NCBI GenBank assembly: GCA_011391285.1
Contig: JAABQU010000244.1
Span: 1 to 64,000, forward strand
Origin: Thiobacillus sp.
GTDB taxonomy: Bacteria > Pseudomonadota > Gammaproteobacteria > Burkholderiales > Thiobacillaceae
DNA: 64,000 nt
Reading direction: 5' to 3'
Within the stretch, counting starts at the first letter, position 1; each line of letters begins with the position of its first letter. The notes beneath the pieces are model-generated. The model ran no database searches. It was not told where the DNA came from and saw nothing but the letters and a program-made list of their open reading frames with translations. Positions 9,178 through 16,708 of the stretch are shown in pieces. Position numbers and translations under genes: made by a program.

Positions 9178-10404
9178 ATGCCCGTCAACCTTGCCGCTCC
9201 TGATCCCGCTTCCCTGCTGCCGGTTGCCGGCGTCCGCCTCGGCATCGCCTCCGCCGGCATCAAGAAGGCCGGGCGGCGCGACATCACCCTGATCGAGCTT
9301 GCTCCCGGCAGCCGCGTGGCTGGCGTGTTCACGCAAAACCGCTTCTGCGCCGCGCCGGTGACGGTCTGCAAACAGCATCTGGTTAGCGATGACATCCGCG
9401 CGTTGCTGATCAACACCGGCAACGCCAACGCCGGCACCGGCGAGGAAGGCCTCGATCGCGCGCGCCGGAGCTGCGAGGCGGTGGCCAATCTCTTCAGCAT
9501 CAAGCCCGAACAGGTGCTGCCGTTTTCCACCGGCGTCATCCTCGAGCCGCTGCCGGTCGACAAGATCCTGCCCGCCCTGCCCGCCGCACAGGCCGACCTC
9601 GCTGCGAACCACTGGAGCGAGGCCGCGCACGCGATCATGACCACCGACATCGTCGCCAAGGGCGCCAGCCGCCAGACACAGATCGGCGGCAAGACGGTGA
9701 CGGTGACCGGCATCGCCAAGGGTTCCGGCATGATCCACCCCAACATGGCGACCATGCTCGGCTACGTGGCGACCGACGCCGCGATCGCGCCCGATCTGAT
9801 GCAGCCGCTGGTGAAGGCCGTGGCCGACGTCTCGTTCAACTGCGTCACCGTCGACGGCGACACTTCCACCAACGACAGCTTCATCCTCATCGCCACCGGC
9901 CAGGCCGGCAACGCCAAAATCGCCGACGCCGCGAGCGCCGACTATGCGGCGTTGAAAACGGCTTTGACTGAAGTCGCGATCGAACTTGCTCAGGCCATGG
10001 CGCGCGACGGCGAGGGCGCCACCAAGTTCATGACCATCGCGGTCGAAGGCGGCCGGAACCACGCCGAATGCAAGCAGATCGCCTACGCCGTCGCGCGCTC
10101 GCCGCTGGTGAAGACCGCCTTCTTCGCCAGCGACCCCAACCTCGGCCGCATCCTCGCCGCCATCGGCTACGCGGGGGTGGGCGACCTCGACGTGAATGCC
10201 TTGAAGGTGTACTTGGGCGACGTGCTGGTTGCCGAAAACGGCGGCCGTGCCGTGAGCTACACCGAGGCGCAGGGGGCAGCGGTGATGAAGGAAGCGGAAA
10301 TTACCGTGCGCGTGGTGCTGAATCGCGGCCCCGTGAATGCCACGGTGTGGACCTGTGATTTCTCGTACGACTACGTGAAGATCAACGCGGAGTACCGCAC
10401 CTGA
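9178..10404 (+). CDS. argJ: Bifunctional ornithine acetyltransferase / N-acetylglutamate synthase
   Basis: ArgJ moves the acetyl group from N-acetylornithine to glutamate (and may use acetyl-CoA), closing the acetyl cycle of arginine biosynthesis in the cytoplasm. The 408-residue protein has the self-cleavage region [20 protein letters not shown], where the threonine of MATML becomes the N-terminal nucleophile of the beta chain, and the oxyanion-hole and C-terminal segments ([17 protein letters not shown] terminus) typical of the family. Length is normal. ATAAAAT-rich sequence at 9144-9150 may provide its own -10. It is followed after four bases by a PNPOx-fold gene. Confidence 0.96.
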   Translation: MPVNLAAPDPASLLPVAGVRLGIASAGIKKAGRRDITLIELAPGSRVAGVFTQNRFCAAPVTVCKQHLVSDDIRALLINTGNANAGTGEEGLDRARRSCEAVANLFSIKPEQVLPFSTGVILEPLPVDKILPALPAAQADLAANHWSEAAHAIMTTDIVAKGASRQTQIGGKTVTVTGIAKGSGMIHPNMATMLGYVATDAAIAPDLMQPLVKAVADVSFNCVTVDGDTSTNDSFILIATGQAGNAKIADAASADYAALKTALTEVAIELAQAMARDGEGATKFMTIAVEGGRNHAECKQIAYAVARSPLVKTAFFASDPNLGRILAAIGYAGVGDLDVNALKVYLGDVLVAENGGRAVSYTEAQGAAVMKEAEITVRVVLNRGPVNATVWTCDFSYDYVKINAEYRT

Positions 10405-10408
10405 TGTC

Positions 10409-10894
10409 ATGAGCATCGAACTGACCGCCGAGCAGGCTGCATTCCTGCAAGGCCCGGTGTCGATCAACCTCGCCGCCAGCGGCCGCGACGGCTGGCCGTG
10501 CGTGTGCCGCGCACAGGGCTGCGTGGTGGCGCGCGACCGCCGGTCGCTGACGGTGCTGCTGTCGGCCCGGCGCGGGCGCGAGCTGCTCGATGCGCTGGAC
10601 GGCGGCAGCAGCATCGCCGCGGTGTTCAGCCGCCCGGCCACTCACGCGACGCTGCAACTCAAGGCCGAACACGCGTCACGGGTCGCCCTGAACGCAGCGC
10701 TGAAAGCCTGCAACGCCCGCTATGCGCAGCAATTCGCCGACGAGCTGGTGGGGCTCGGCTACGGCCCCGATCTGGGGCAGGGCATCGTCAATCTGATGGC
10801 GACGAGCGACCTGGCGGCGCTGCGCTTTGTGCCGCAAGTCATTTTCGACCAGACGCCCGGCCCCGGCGCCGGGCGCGTGCTGGCGGCGACATGA
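10409..10894 (+). CDS. PNPOx-like flavin/heme-binding split-barrel protein
   Basis: A 161-residue protein with the layout of the pyridoxamine 5'-phosphate oxidase-like split barrel: SINLAASGRDGWPCVCRAQGC at the start (expected strand-turn-strand), then DRRSLTVLLSARRGRELLDAL. No catalytic residue can be assigned, and members of this fold bind FMN, F420 or heme or only modify small ligands. It follows argJ by four bases and overlaps the next gene by four bases, so the two PNPOx-like proteins are probably made together and may form a complex. Function unknown. Confidence 0.65.
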   Translation: MSIELTAEQAAFLQGPVSINLAASGRDGWPCVCRAQGCVVARDRRSLTVLLSARRGRELLDALDGGSSIAAVFSRPATHATLQLKAEHASRVALNAALKACNARYAQQFADELVGLGYGPDLGQGIVNLMATSDLAALRFVPQVIFDQTPGPGAGRVLAAT

Positions 10895-12198
10895 AGCCCA
10901 CGCTCGAATCCCTGCGGCCCTGCCTCGACGGCGCGATTCCCTCCGTCGTCGCCACCTGCGCACGCGACGGCACGCCCAATGTGGCCTATGCCTCGCAGGT
11001 GCATTACGTCGATGCCGAACACGTGGCGCTGTCGTACCAGTTCTTCAGCAAGACGCGCGAGAACGTGCTGGCGCATCCCTACGCACAGGCGCAGGTGATC
11101 GAACCCGGCAGCTTCCGCCATTTCCGCCTGCGCCTGCATTACCAGCGCACCGAAACCGAAGGCCCGCTGTTCGAGTACATGAAGGCGCAACTCGCTGGCA
11201 TCGCCGCGCAGACCCACATGGACAAGGTATTCGTGCTGCGCGGCGCCGACATCTACCGGGTGCTCGACGTCGAGGCGGTCGATGCCCACCTGCCGCCCGC
11301 GCCGCCGCCGCCCGACGCGTTGATGCGCCTGCGCCGCGCGCTCGACGCGCTGGGCGACAGCACCGACCTCGCGCTGCTCGCCGACCGTGCGCTCGCCGCG
11401 CTCACGCAGGGCTTCGGCATCCGCCATGCGCTGCTGCTGATGCTGGACGAGGCGGGCGCCGCGCTCTATACGCTGGCGAGCCTGGGGTATGCCCATTCCG
11501 GCATCGGCGCCGAGGTGAGCGTCGGCGAGGGCCTCATCGGCGTCGCCGCGCGCGAGCGCATTCCGGTGCGCATCAACTACCGCACCGGCGATTACACCTA
11601 TCACGCCGCACTGCGTGCGGCGAGTCCGGGTGAGCCTCGAATCGCACTCCCCATCCTGGCCGAAGCGCACAGCCAGATCGCGGTGCCGCTCATTCACGGC
11701 GGCCGCCTGACTGGCGTGCTGGTTGCCGAGAGCGAAGACGACGCCTTCTTCAGCCATGCCGACGAGGACGCGCTGGTCGTCTATGCCCGCCACCTCGCTG
11801 TGCTGTTTTCACAGGCTGCGTGCGAGCCCGACGACACCGAGCCAGCCCACAGCGATCCTGCCGCAGGACCCAGCGGTCCGCCCCTCGCGGTGCGCTACTT
11901 CGCCGCCGACCACAGCGTGTTCATCGACAACGACTATCTCATCAAGGGCGTCGCCGGCAGCATCCTGTGGACCCTGCTCAACGAGCACGCGACGAACGGC
12001 CGACGCGATTTCTGCAACCGCGAACTGCGGCGCGACCCGCGCCTGCCACTGCCCGGCTTCGGCGACAACCTGGAGACCCGCCTGCTCCTGCTGCAGCGGC
12101 GACTGGCGGAACGCTGCCCGGCAATCGCCCTGGAAAAGACCGGGCGCGGGCGTTTTCGGCTCAGCCTCGCCAGGCCGCTGTCGCTGGACGCACGCTGA
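10891..12198 (+). CDS. PNPOx-like / GAF / C-terminal helical domain fusion protein
   Basis: A 435-residue three-part protein. Residues 1-125 form a PNPOx-like domain (IPSVVATCARDGTPNVAYAS, FFSKTRENVLAHPYAQAQVI). Residues about 150-310 form a GAF sensor domain (TDLALLADRALAALTQGFGI, GEGLIGVAARERIPVRI, SQIAVPLIHGGRLTGVLVAE). The last 100 residues (FIDNDYLIKGVAGSILWTLL through NLETRLLLLQRRLAERCP) resemble a helical output domain, perhaps winged-helix. A flavin- or redox-linked sensor is a reasonable reading, but the ligand and output are not visible. It starts within the stop of the upstream gene. Confidence 0.72.
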   Translation: MKPTLESLRPCLDGAIPSVVATCARDGTPNVAYASQVHYVDAEHVALSYQFFSKTRENVLAHPYAQAQVIEPGSFRHFRLRLHYQRTETEGPLFEYMKAQLAGIAAQTHMDKVFVLRGADIYRVLDVEAVDAHLPPAPPPPDALMRLRRALDALGDSTDLALLADRALAALTQGFGIRHALLLMLDEAGAALYTLASLGYAHSGIGAEVSVGEGLIGVAARERIPVRINYRTGDYTYHAALRAASPGEPRIALPILAEAHSQIAVPLIHGGRLTGVLVAESEDDAFFSHADEDALVVYARHLAVLFSQAACEPDDTEPAHSDPAAGPSGPPLAVRYFAADHSVFIDNDYLIKGVAGSILWTLLNEHATNGRRDFCNRELRRDPRLPLPGFGDNLETRLLLLQRRLAERCPAIALEKTGRGRFRLSLARPLSLDAR

Positions 12199-12201
12199 GA
12201 C

Positions 12202-12690
12202 CTATTTGCGCGCCTGAGCCCGCACCGGCAGATTCTTCGGCGTGAGGTCGAGGTAGGGCGTGGCGACCTTGCCGCCCGGCGGCACATAGGCCGGCGCAGG
12301 CTGGCCTTTGGCGCCGAGGCTGCGCAAATAACGATAGATCGCCCTGAGATCGTCGTCGCTCATCGCCCGCAACGACGGCGCAGGCATCGGCGGGCGCATC
12401 GGCAGGCGGGCCCGGGCAACCCAAGCCGGTTCGTCCATGTTTTGCACCAGCAGGCGCAGGTTGGACGGATACGTCGTGCCCCACGGCCCCTGCCAGCCCA
12501 TCGCGTCGCCGGTCAGCCAGTCTGCCTCCGCGACCTTGCCGTCGAGTTGCATGAAGCCGGCGGTATGGCAGTCGTTGCAGCCGGAAATCTGGATCAGGTA
12601 ACGGCCGTGGCGGATGTCGTCCTGGCCGGCCCAAGCCTGGCTCATCCAGCCCGCAAGCAGGATCACAGCGATTTTCAGGGGTGGTTTCAT
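12202..12690 (-). CDS. Secreted monohaem cytochrome c
   Basis: A 162-residue periplasmic c-type cytochrome. A signal peptide (LKIAVILLAGWMSQAWA, cleavage likely after residue 21) precedes the haem-binding motif CNDCH at residues 38-42. The mature part continues HTAGFMQLDGKVAEADWLTG and has MRPPMPAPSLRAMSDDDLRA, where a methionine could be the distal ligand, as in class I cytochromes that pair with dehydrogenases or sulfur-oxidising enzymes. It is a single gene, convergent with the GAF protein (three bases apart) and divergent from the DUF815 ATPase, so its redox partner is not evident here. Confidence 0.87.
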   Translation of the reverse strand: MKPPLKIAVILLAGWMSQAWAGQDDIRHGRYLIQISGCNDCHTAGFMQLDGKVAEADWLTGDAMGWQGPWGTTYPSNLRLLVQNMDEPAWVARARLPMRPPMPAPSLRAMSDDDLRAIYRYLRSLGAKGQPAPAYVPPGGKVATPYLDLTPKNLPVRAQARK

Positions 12691-12776
12691 TGTCCGCTCC
12701 TCGTGTCATCAGGCGCACCGCGCGCCCGAACAGCCGAAGATTAGCCAGGATATTTTCGAAGCGTTGCTAAGTCTTT

Positions 12777-12793
12777 ATTAGGCAGAACCTAAT
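12777..12793. repeat. Short inverted repeat in a divergent promoter region
   Basis: ATTAGG-CAGAA-CCTAAT, followed by six T. It lies between the divergent cytochrome c and DUF815 genes, so a regulator site fits better than a terminator. The AT-rich stem is short. The rest of the 159-base gap holds only the -10 element noted separately. Confidence 0.35.
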
Positions 12794-12837
12794 TTTTTCT
12801 TAAGCGATGACGCCTGCGGCGCGGCCGCACCATCCGC

Positions 12838-12843
12838 TAGAAT
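12838..12843 (+). promoter_or_regulatory. Putative -10 element of the DUF815 gene
   Basis: TAGAAT ends seven bases before the A of the ATG at 12850. If used, transcription would start at or next to the start codon and give a leaderless message. No clear -35. Confidence 0.4.
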
Positions 12844-12849
12844 CTTGCC

Positions 12850-13686
12850 ATGACCGATCTCACTGCCGTGCTGCCGCGCCTCGCGCACCTGCTCGACCGC
12901 CTTGACGCGCCTCCCGCCGCCATGCCGGATTGGAAGACTGTCCGCGCGGCGCGCTGGTCGGCCCAGGCGGGCGGGCTCAAGCCCATCCTGCATCCGCAGC
13001 GGGTGGCCTTGCGCGACCTCCTGGCAATCGGCGATCAGAAGCAGCGTGTAGACGCCAACACGCGGCAGTTCGTCGCCGGCAAGCCCGCCAACAACGTGCT
13101 GCTGACGGGCGCGCGCGGCTGTGGCAAGTCCTCGCTGGTAAAAGCGGTGCACGCCAAGTACGCGCCCAAGGGGCTGCGCCTGATCGAGGTTGACAAAGCC
13201 GGGCTGCCGCAGCTTCCCGATCTGTTCGATCAGTTGGCGGACGCCGCCTACCGCTTCATCATCTTCATCGATGACCTGACCTTCGCCGAACATGAGGCCG
13301 GCTACGCCAGTCTCAAGGCCGCGCTCGACGGCTCGCTGGCGGGGCCGTCGGACAACGTGCTGATCTACGCCACCAGCAACCGCCGCCACCTGATGCCGGA
13401 ATACATGGCCGAGAACATGGAAACGAAGTACCTCGGCGGCGAGGTGCAGCCGGGCGAGGCGACCGAGGAGAAGGTCTCGCTGTCCGACCGCTTCGGGCTG
13501 TGGGTGTCTTTCCACGGCATGGACCAGGACACCTATCTCGCCATTGCGCGCCATTGGGCAGCGGCGCTGGGCGCACCTGCGGACGACCGCTTCGAGCGCG
13601 CCGCGCTGCAGTGGTCGCAGGGCCGCGGTGCGCGCAACGGACGGGTGGCATGGCAGTTCGCGCGCGACTGGGCCGGGAAAAAATGA
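12850..13686 (+). CDS. DUF815 AAA+ ATPase
   Basis: A 278-residue ATPase of family DUF815, whose cellular role is not established. Walker A is NVLLTGARGCGKSSLVKAV (around residues 78-96), Walker B FIIFIDDLTFAEHE, and sensor-1-like VLIYATSNRRHLMP; the segment EKVSLSDRFGLWVSFHGMDQ is highly typical of the family. No transmembrane or signal sequence is seen, so it should be cytoplasmic. It stands upstream of the Nudix-ThiE gene, a neighbourhood often kept in betaproteobacteria, with a 118-base gap that holds a 12-base repeat of its own 3' end. Confidence 0.9.
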   Translation: MTDLTAVLPRLAHLLDRLDAPPAAMPDWKTVRAARWSAQAGGLKPILHPQRVALRDLLAIGDQKQRVDANTRQFVAGKPANNVLLTGARGCGKSSLVKAVHAKYAPKGLRLIEVDKAGLPQLPDLFDQLADAAYRFIIFIDDLTFAEHEAGYASLKAALDGSLAGPSDNVLIYATSNRRHLMPEYMAENMETKYLGGEVQPGEATEEKVSLSDRFGLWVSFHGMDQDTYLAIARHWAAALGAPADDRFERAALQWSQGRGARNGRVAWQFARDWAGKK

Positions 13687-13804
13687 GCACACTCGTGCGT
13701 GAACTGTGCGTGCCTGCCCGCCACCGGCGTTTATCCCCGCGAGGGGGCTCCGCGCCCGCCGAGTCCGGCACACAGTCCTTCCGCGACTGGGCCAGGTGTC
13801 AGCG

Positions 13805-14761
13805 ATGAGCCAAAACCCGATCACCGAAGTCGTCGCCGCCGTGCTGACCCAGCCCGATGGCCGGGTGCTGCTGGCGCAGCGCCCGCGGGGCAAGGTCTAC
13901 GCAGGCTATTGGGAGTTTCCCGGCGGCAAGGTGGAGGCGGGCGAATCGCTGGAAGCGGCATTGGCGCGCGAACTGCACGAGGAATTGGGCATTGTTCTCA
14001 CCCGCACCTGCCGCTGGATCACGCGGGTATTCGAATATCCGCATGCGACGGTGCGGCTGAACTTCTTCCGCGTGTTCGGCTGGCAGGGCGAGCCGCACCC
14101 GCACGAGGGGCAGGTCTTTTCCTTGCAGTTGCCCGATGCGGTCGAGGTGACGCCGCTCTTGCCCGCCAATTTCCCGATTCTGAAGGCGCTGTCGCTGCCG
14201 TCGGTGCTGGGGATTTCGCACGCCGAAGCGCTTGGCGTCGACAGCTTCCTGGCGCGGCTGGACGTGGCACTTGCCAACGGCCTGCGGCTGATCCAACTGC
14301 GCGACAAGACGCTGGCGGAGGACGTGCGCCTGGCGCTGGCGCGCGAGACCGTGCGCCGCGCCCATCTGCACGGCGCACGCGTGCTGGTCAACGGCAGTCC
14401 GGACCTGGCACACGCCGCGGGTGCGGATGGCGTGCACCTCGATTCGTCCGCTGCCGCCCGGCTCACGACGCGCCCCGACTATGCCAGGCCGGATGCTTTC
14501 CTGGTCGGGGTGTCGTGCCACGACGGCGCCGAGTTGGCGCATGCCGCCGCGATCGAGGCGGACTATGCGCTGCTGTCGCCCGTTTTGCCCACGCTCACCC
14601 ATCCGGGTGCAGCCACGCTCGGCTGGGACACTTTTTCCGCACTCGCCGCTGCCAGCCCGGTTCCGGTTTACGGCCTCGGCGGGCTGGGGCGTCATGACGT
14701 CGCGCTGGCGCAGTCGCACGGCGCACACGGGGTGGCACTGTTAAGGGGGGCGTGGACATGA
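13805..14761 (+). CDS. Nudix hydrolase (MutT-type 8-oxo-dGTPase) fused to a ThiE-like domain
   Basis: Probable clean-up enzyme that hydrolyses 8-oxo-dGTP. The 318-residue protein has an N-terminal Nudix domain whose box GKVEAGESLEAALARELHEE is complete (G-x5-E-x7-REUxEE). Residues about 140-318 form a thiamine-phosphate-synthase-like TIM barrel (LRLIQLRDKTLAEDV, VLVNGSPDLAHAAGADGVHL, PVYGLGGLG). This fusion is common in proteobacteria; the ThiE half is thought not to be needed for thiamine synthesis, and its role is open. ATG 13805 is used because the Nudix homology starts there; the stop overlaps the next ATG. Confidence 0.88.
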   Translation: MSQNPITEVVAAVLTQPDGRVLLAQRPRGKVYAGYWEFPGGKVEAGESLEAALARELHEELGIVLTRTCRWITRVFEYPHATVRLNFFRVFGWQGEPHPHEGQVFSLQLPDAVEVTPLLPANFPILKALSLPSVLGISHAEALGVDSFLARLDVALANGLRLIQLRDKTLAEDVRLALARETVRRAHLHGARVLVNGSPDLAHAAGADGVHLDSSAAARLTTRPDYARPDAFLVGVSCHDGAELAHAAAIEADYALLSPVLPTLTHPGAATLGWDTFSALAAASPVPVYGLGGLGRHDVALAQSHGAHGVALLRGAWT

Positions 14762-15171
14762 ATCGGATCGTGGGACCCTTGCTACTGGTGGTCGCGCTGG
14801 TGGCAATTGCAGTCGCCGGTTACTGGCTGAAGCGCCCCGCCGAGGCGGTGGCGGTGTCGTGCCCCGACCCGATCGCCGGCTGTGCTTTCAGTCACCATGG
14901 CGCGGCGGTCAGCGTCCGCTTTTCGACGCAGCCGGTGCCGCTGGAGCCCTTCGAACTCACCGTCGCCGCACCCAACGCCACCAAAATCAGCGCAGAATTC
15001 CAGATGGTCGGCATGGACATGGGTTTCAACCGCTACGACCTGCACCCAGGCTCAGCCGGCGTGTTTGGCTCGAAGGTTACGCTACCGGTGTGCATCAGCG
15101 GGCGGCACGACTGGACGCTCTTCCTGGACCTGGACGGCGCGCGCTATGCGCTGCCCTTCAGCAATCGCTGA
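14758..15171 (+). CDS. Membrane-anchored periplasmic protein of unknown function
   Basis: A 137-residue protein with one N-terminal transmembrane helix (IVGPLLLVVALVAIAVAGYWL, shown here in part) followed by a beta-rich periplasmic domain. It contains three cysteines after the helix (CPDPIAGCAF and VCISGRHDW) and a methionine-rich patch FQMVGMDMGFNRYDL, which could bind metal, though this is only suggestive. ATG 14758 overlaps the stop of the Nudix gene as ATGA, so it is co-translated with it. I recognise no named family. Confidence 0.65.
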   Translation: MNRIVGPLLLVVALVAIAVAGYWLKRPAEAVAVSCPDPIAGCAFSHHGAAVSVRFSTQPVPLEPFELTVAAPNATKISAEFQMVGMDMGFNRYDLHPGSAGVFGSKVTLPVCISGRHDWTLFLDLDGARYALPFSNR

Positions 15172-15178
15172 AAACTGC

Positions 15179-15212
15179 CGTACATGAAATCGTCACAGAC
15201 GGCGCATATAAT
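15179..15212 (+). promoter_or_regulatory. Probable PhoB box and -10 element before phoU
   Basis: Bases 15179-15196 match the 18-base Pho box consensus at 12 positions (core CAT-AAA and GTCAC). A perfect TATAAT lies at 15207-15212, ten bases further on, which is the spacing seen at PhoB-activated promoters where the box replaces the -35. The phoU ATG is at 15242. Confidence 0.55.
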
Positions 15213-15241
15213 CGGAAGATATTTTTTGAGAGAGCACCACG

Positions 15242-15943
15242 ATGCCAGCCGAACATACCTATAAACAGTTTGACGCCGAACTCGAGGCCGTCCGCGCCAG
15301 CGTGCTGAAAATGGGTGGCCTGGTCGAGGAGCAGATCACCAATGCAGTCGAGGCGCTCATCTCGGGCAACATGGAACTGGCCGCCCAGGTGGACGCCAAC
15401 GACCACAACGTCAACGCGCTGGAAGTGGCGATCGACGAGGACTGCACCCACATCATCGCGCGCCGCCAGCCGACCGCCTCCGACCTGCGCATGGTGATGA
15501 TGGTGGTGAAGACCATCACCGACCTTGAGCGCATCGGCGACGAAGCGGCCAAGATCGCGCGCATGGCCAAGCTGATCCACCAAGCCGAGCGCATCAGCCT
15601 GCCGCGCTTCTCCGAAGTGAAATACATGTCCGACCTGGTGCTCGACATGCTGAGGAAGGCACTCGACGGCTTCGCCCGCCTGGACGCCACCAAGGCGGTG
15701 GAAATCGCGCGCCAGGACCAGGCAGTGGATGAGGAGTTCCGCCTCAACCTGCGCCACCTGATCACGTTCATGATGGAAGACCCGCGCACCATTTCGGTCT
15801 TCATCGACATCCTGTTCGTCACCAAGGCAATTGAGCGCATGGGCGACCACGCCAAGAACATGTCGGAATACGTGGTCTACATGGTGAAGGGCAAGGACGT
15901 GCGCCACACCTCGCTGGAAGAGATCGAAAAAGAAGTGATGTGA
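15242..15943 (+). CDS. phoU: Phosphate-specific transport system accessory protein PhoU
   Basis: PhoU links the Pst phosphate transporter to the PhoR/PhoB two-component system and represses the Pho regulon when phosphate is plentiful. The 233-residue cytoplasmic protein has the two PhoU three-helix repeats, with the metal-binding signatures DLERIGDEAAKIARM (about residue 95) and IERMGDHAKNMSEYVVYMVK (about residue 198). Length matches the family. It stands alone here, without pst genes on either side, behind a probable Pho box, and is closed by a strong terminator. Confidence 0.95.
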   Translation: MPAEHTYKQFDAELEAVRASVLKMGGLVEEQITNAVEALISGNMELAAQVDANDHNVNALEVAIDEDCTHIIARRQPTASDLRMVMMVVKTITDLERIGDEAAKIARMAKLIHQAERISLPRFSEVKYMSDLVLDMLRKALDGFARLDATKAVEIARQDQAVDEEFRLNLRHLITFMMEDPRTISVFIDILFVTKAIERMGDHAKNMSEYVVYMVKGKDVRHTSLEEIEKEVM

Positions 15944-15962
15944 TTTTCAGCGGCACGAATGC

Positions 15963-15994
15963 AAACGGGCTCCCTCAGGGAGCCCGTTTTGTTT
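15963..15994 (+). terminator. Rho-independent terminator of phoU
   Basis: CGGGCTCCC-TCA-GGGAGCCCG, extended by AAA/TTT pairing and followed by a T-rich run. It lies 20 bases past the phoU stop. Confidence 0.85.
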
Positions 15995-16067
15995 GTGGCC
16001 TTTGCCGGATTTACCCGCACGGGGTAGGCCGTGGTGGTACAGCCGCTGCAGCGTCAACAACCACGCA

Positions 16068-16343
16068 CTACTTGGCCGGCGGGACGTAGCCAGCTGCGGC
16101 ATCGACATTGCCGCCGCCGAAGAAATAGCGCTCCATCTGTTCCATCAGGTAGCTGCGCGCCTGCGGGTCGGCCAGGTTCAGGCGGTTTTCGTTGATCAGC
16201 ATGGTCTGATGGCGCTGCCAACCGCTCCAGGCTTCCTTCGACACGTTCTCGAAAATCTTCTTGCCCAGATCGCCCGGCACCGGCTGGAAGGCCAGGCCTT
16301 CGGCTTCGCGCCCGAGCTTCACACAATTCACCATCCGCGTCAT
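16068..16343 (-). CDS. yggX: Probable Fe(2+)-trafficking protein YggX
   Basis: Small cytoplasmic protein linked to protection of iron-sulfur proteins against oxidation and to iron handling. The product begins [19 protein letters not shown], including the single conserved cysteine, and continues through [19 protein letters not shown] and the YFFGGG segment typical of the family. ATG 16343 gives 91 residues, the normal length; an upstream ATG at 16358 would add five. It is the last gene of the minus-strand series, 19 bases after the TPR gene. Confidence 0.93.
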   Translation of the reverse strand: MTRMVNCVKLGREAEGLAFQPVPGDLGKKIFENVSKEAWSGWQRHQTMLINENRLNLADPQARSYLMEQMERYFFGGGNVDAAAGYVPPAK

Positions 16344-16362
16344 TTCCTGCTCCTTCAAATAT

Positions 16363-16698
16363 TCAGTCGTGGGATTCTAACCCAAGCTGTTTCTGGATGC
16401 GGCGGGCGAATACACCCATTTCCTTGGCGGCCTGCTTGTCGCCGCGCGCCTCGGCCACGGCGATGCCCTCCTGGTACGCGGCCAGCGCGTCGGCCCAGGC
16501 CTCGGTATCGGTCAGCGCCTTGCCGAGCAGTTTCCAGGCGGCGGAATACTTCGGATCGTGCTCGACCGCGCGGCGCAGGTGCTCGGCGGCTTTGGCCGCA
16601 TCGCCCTGCTTGAGGTATTCGTTGCCGAGCGAAAAGCGCAACAGCGCGTTGTCGCGGCCGGCGGCCAGCATGGATTCGAAATCGGCGACTGACGGCAT
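16363..16698 (-). CDS. Small tetratricopeptide-repeat protein
   Basis: A 111-residue protein made almost only of TPR helices: [40 protein letters not shown] and [17 protein letters not shown]. Such proteins act as scaffolds; no partner is known. ATG 16698 is preceded by GAAAGGA, and it is located ten bases after the trkH stop and 19 before yggX, implying co-expression with both. No signal peptide is seen, so it should be cytoplasmic. Confidence 0.8.
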   Translation of the reverse strand: MPSVADFESMLAAGRDNALLRFSLGNEYLKQGDAAKAAEHLRRAVEHDPKYSAAWKLLGKALTDTEAWADALAAYQEGIAVAEARGDKQAAKEMGVFARRIQKQLGLESHD

Positions 16699-16708
16699 AA
16701 ATCCTTTC

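Noticed and set aside
8920..10641. A 573-codon minus-strand frame over argJ
   Set aside because: Antisense to argJ, which has all family signatures.
12777..12798. Inverted repeat plus T run as a terminator
   Set aside because: It lies between divergent genes, where no transcript needs to end, and the stem is short and AT-rich.
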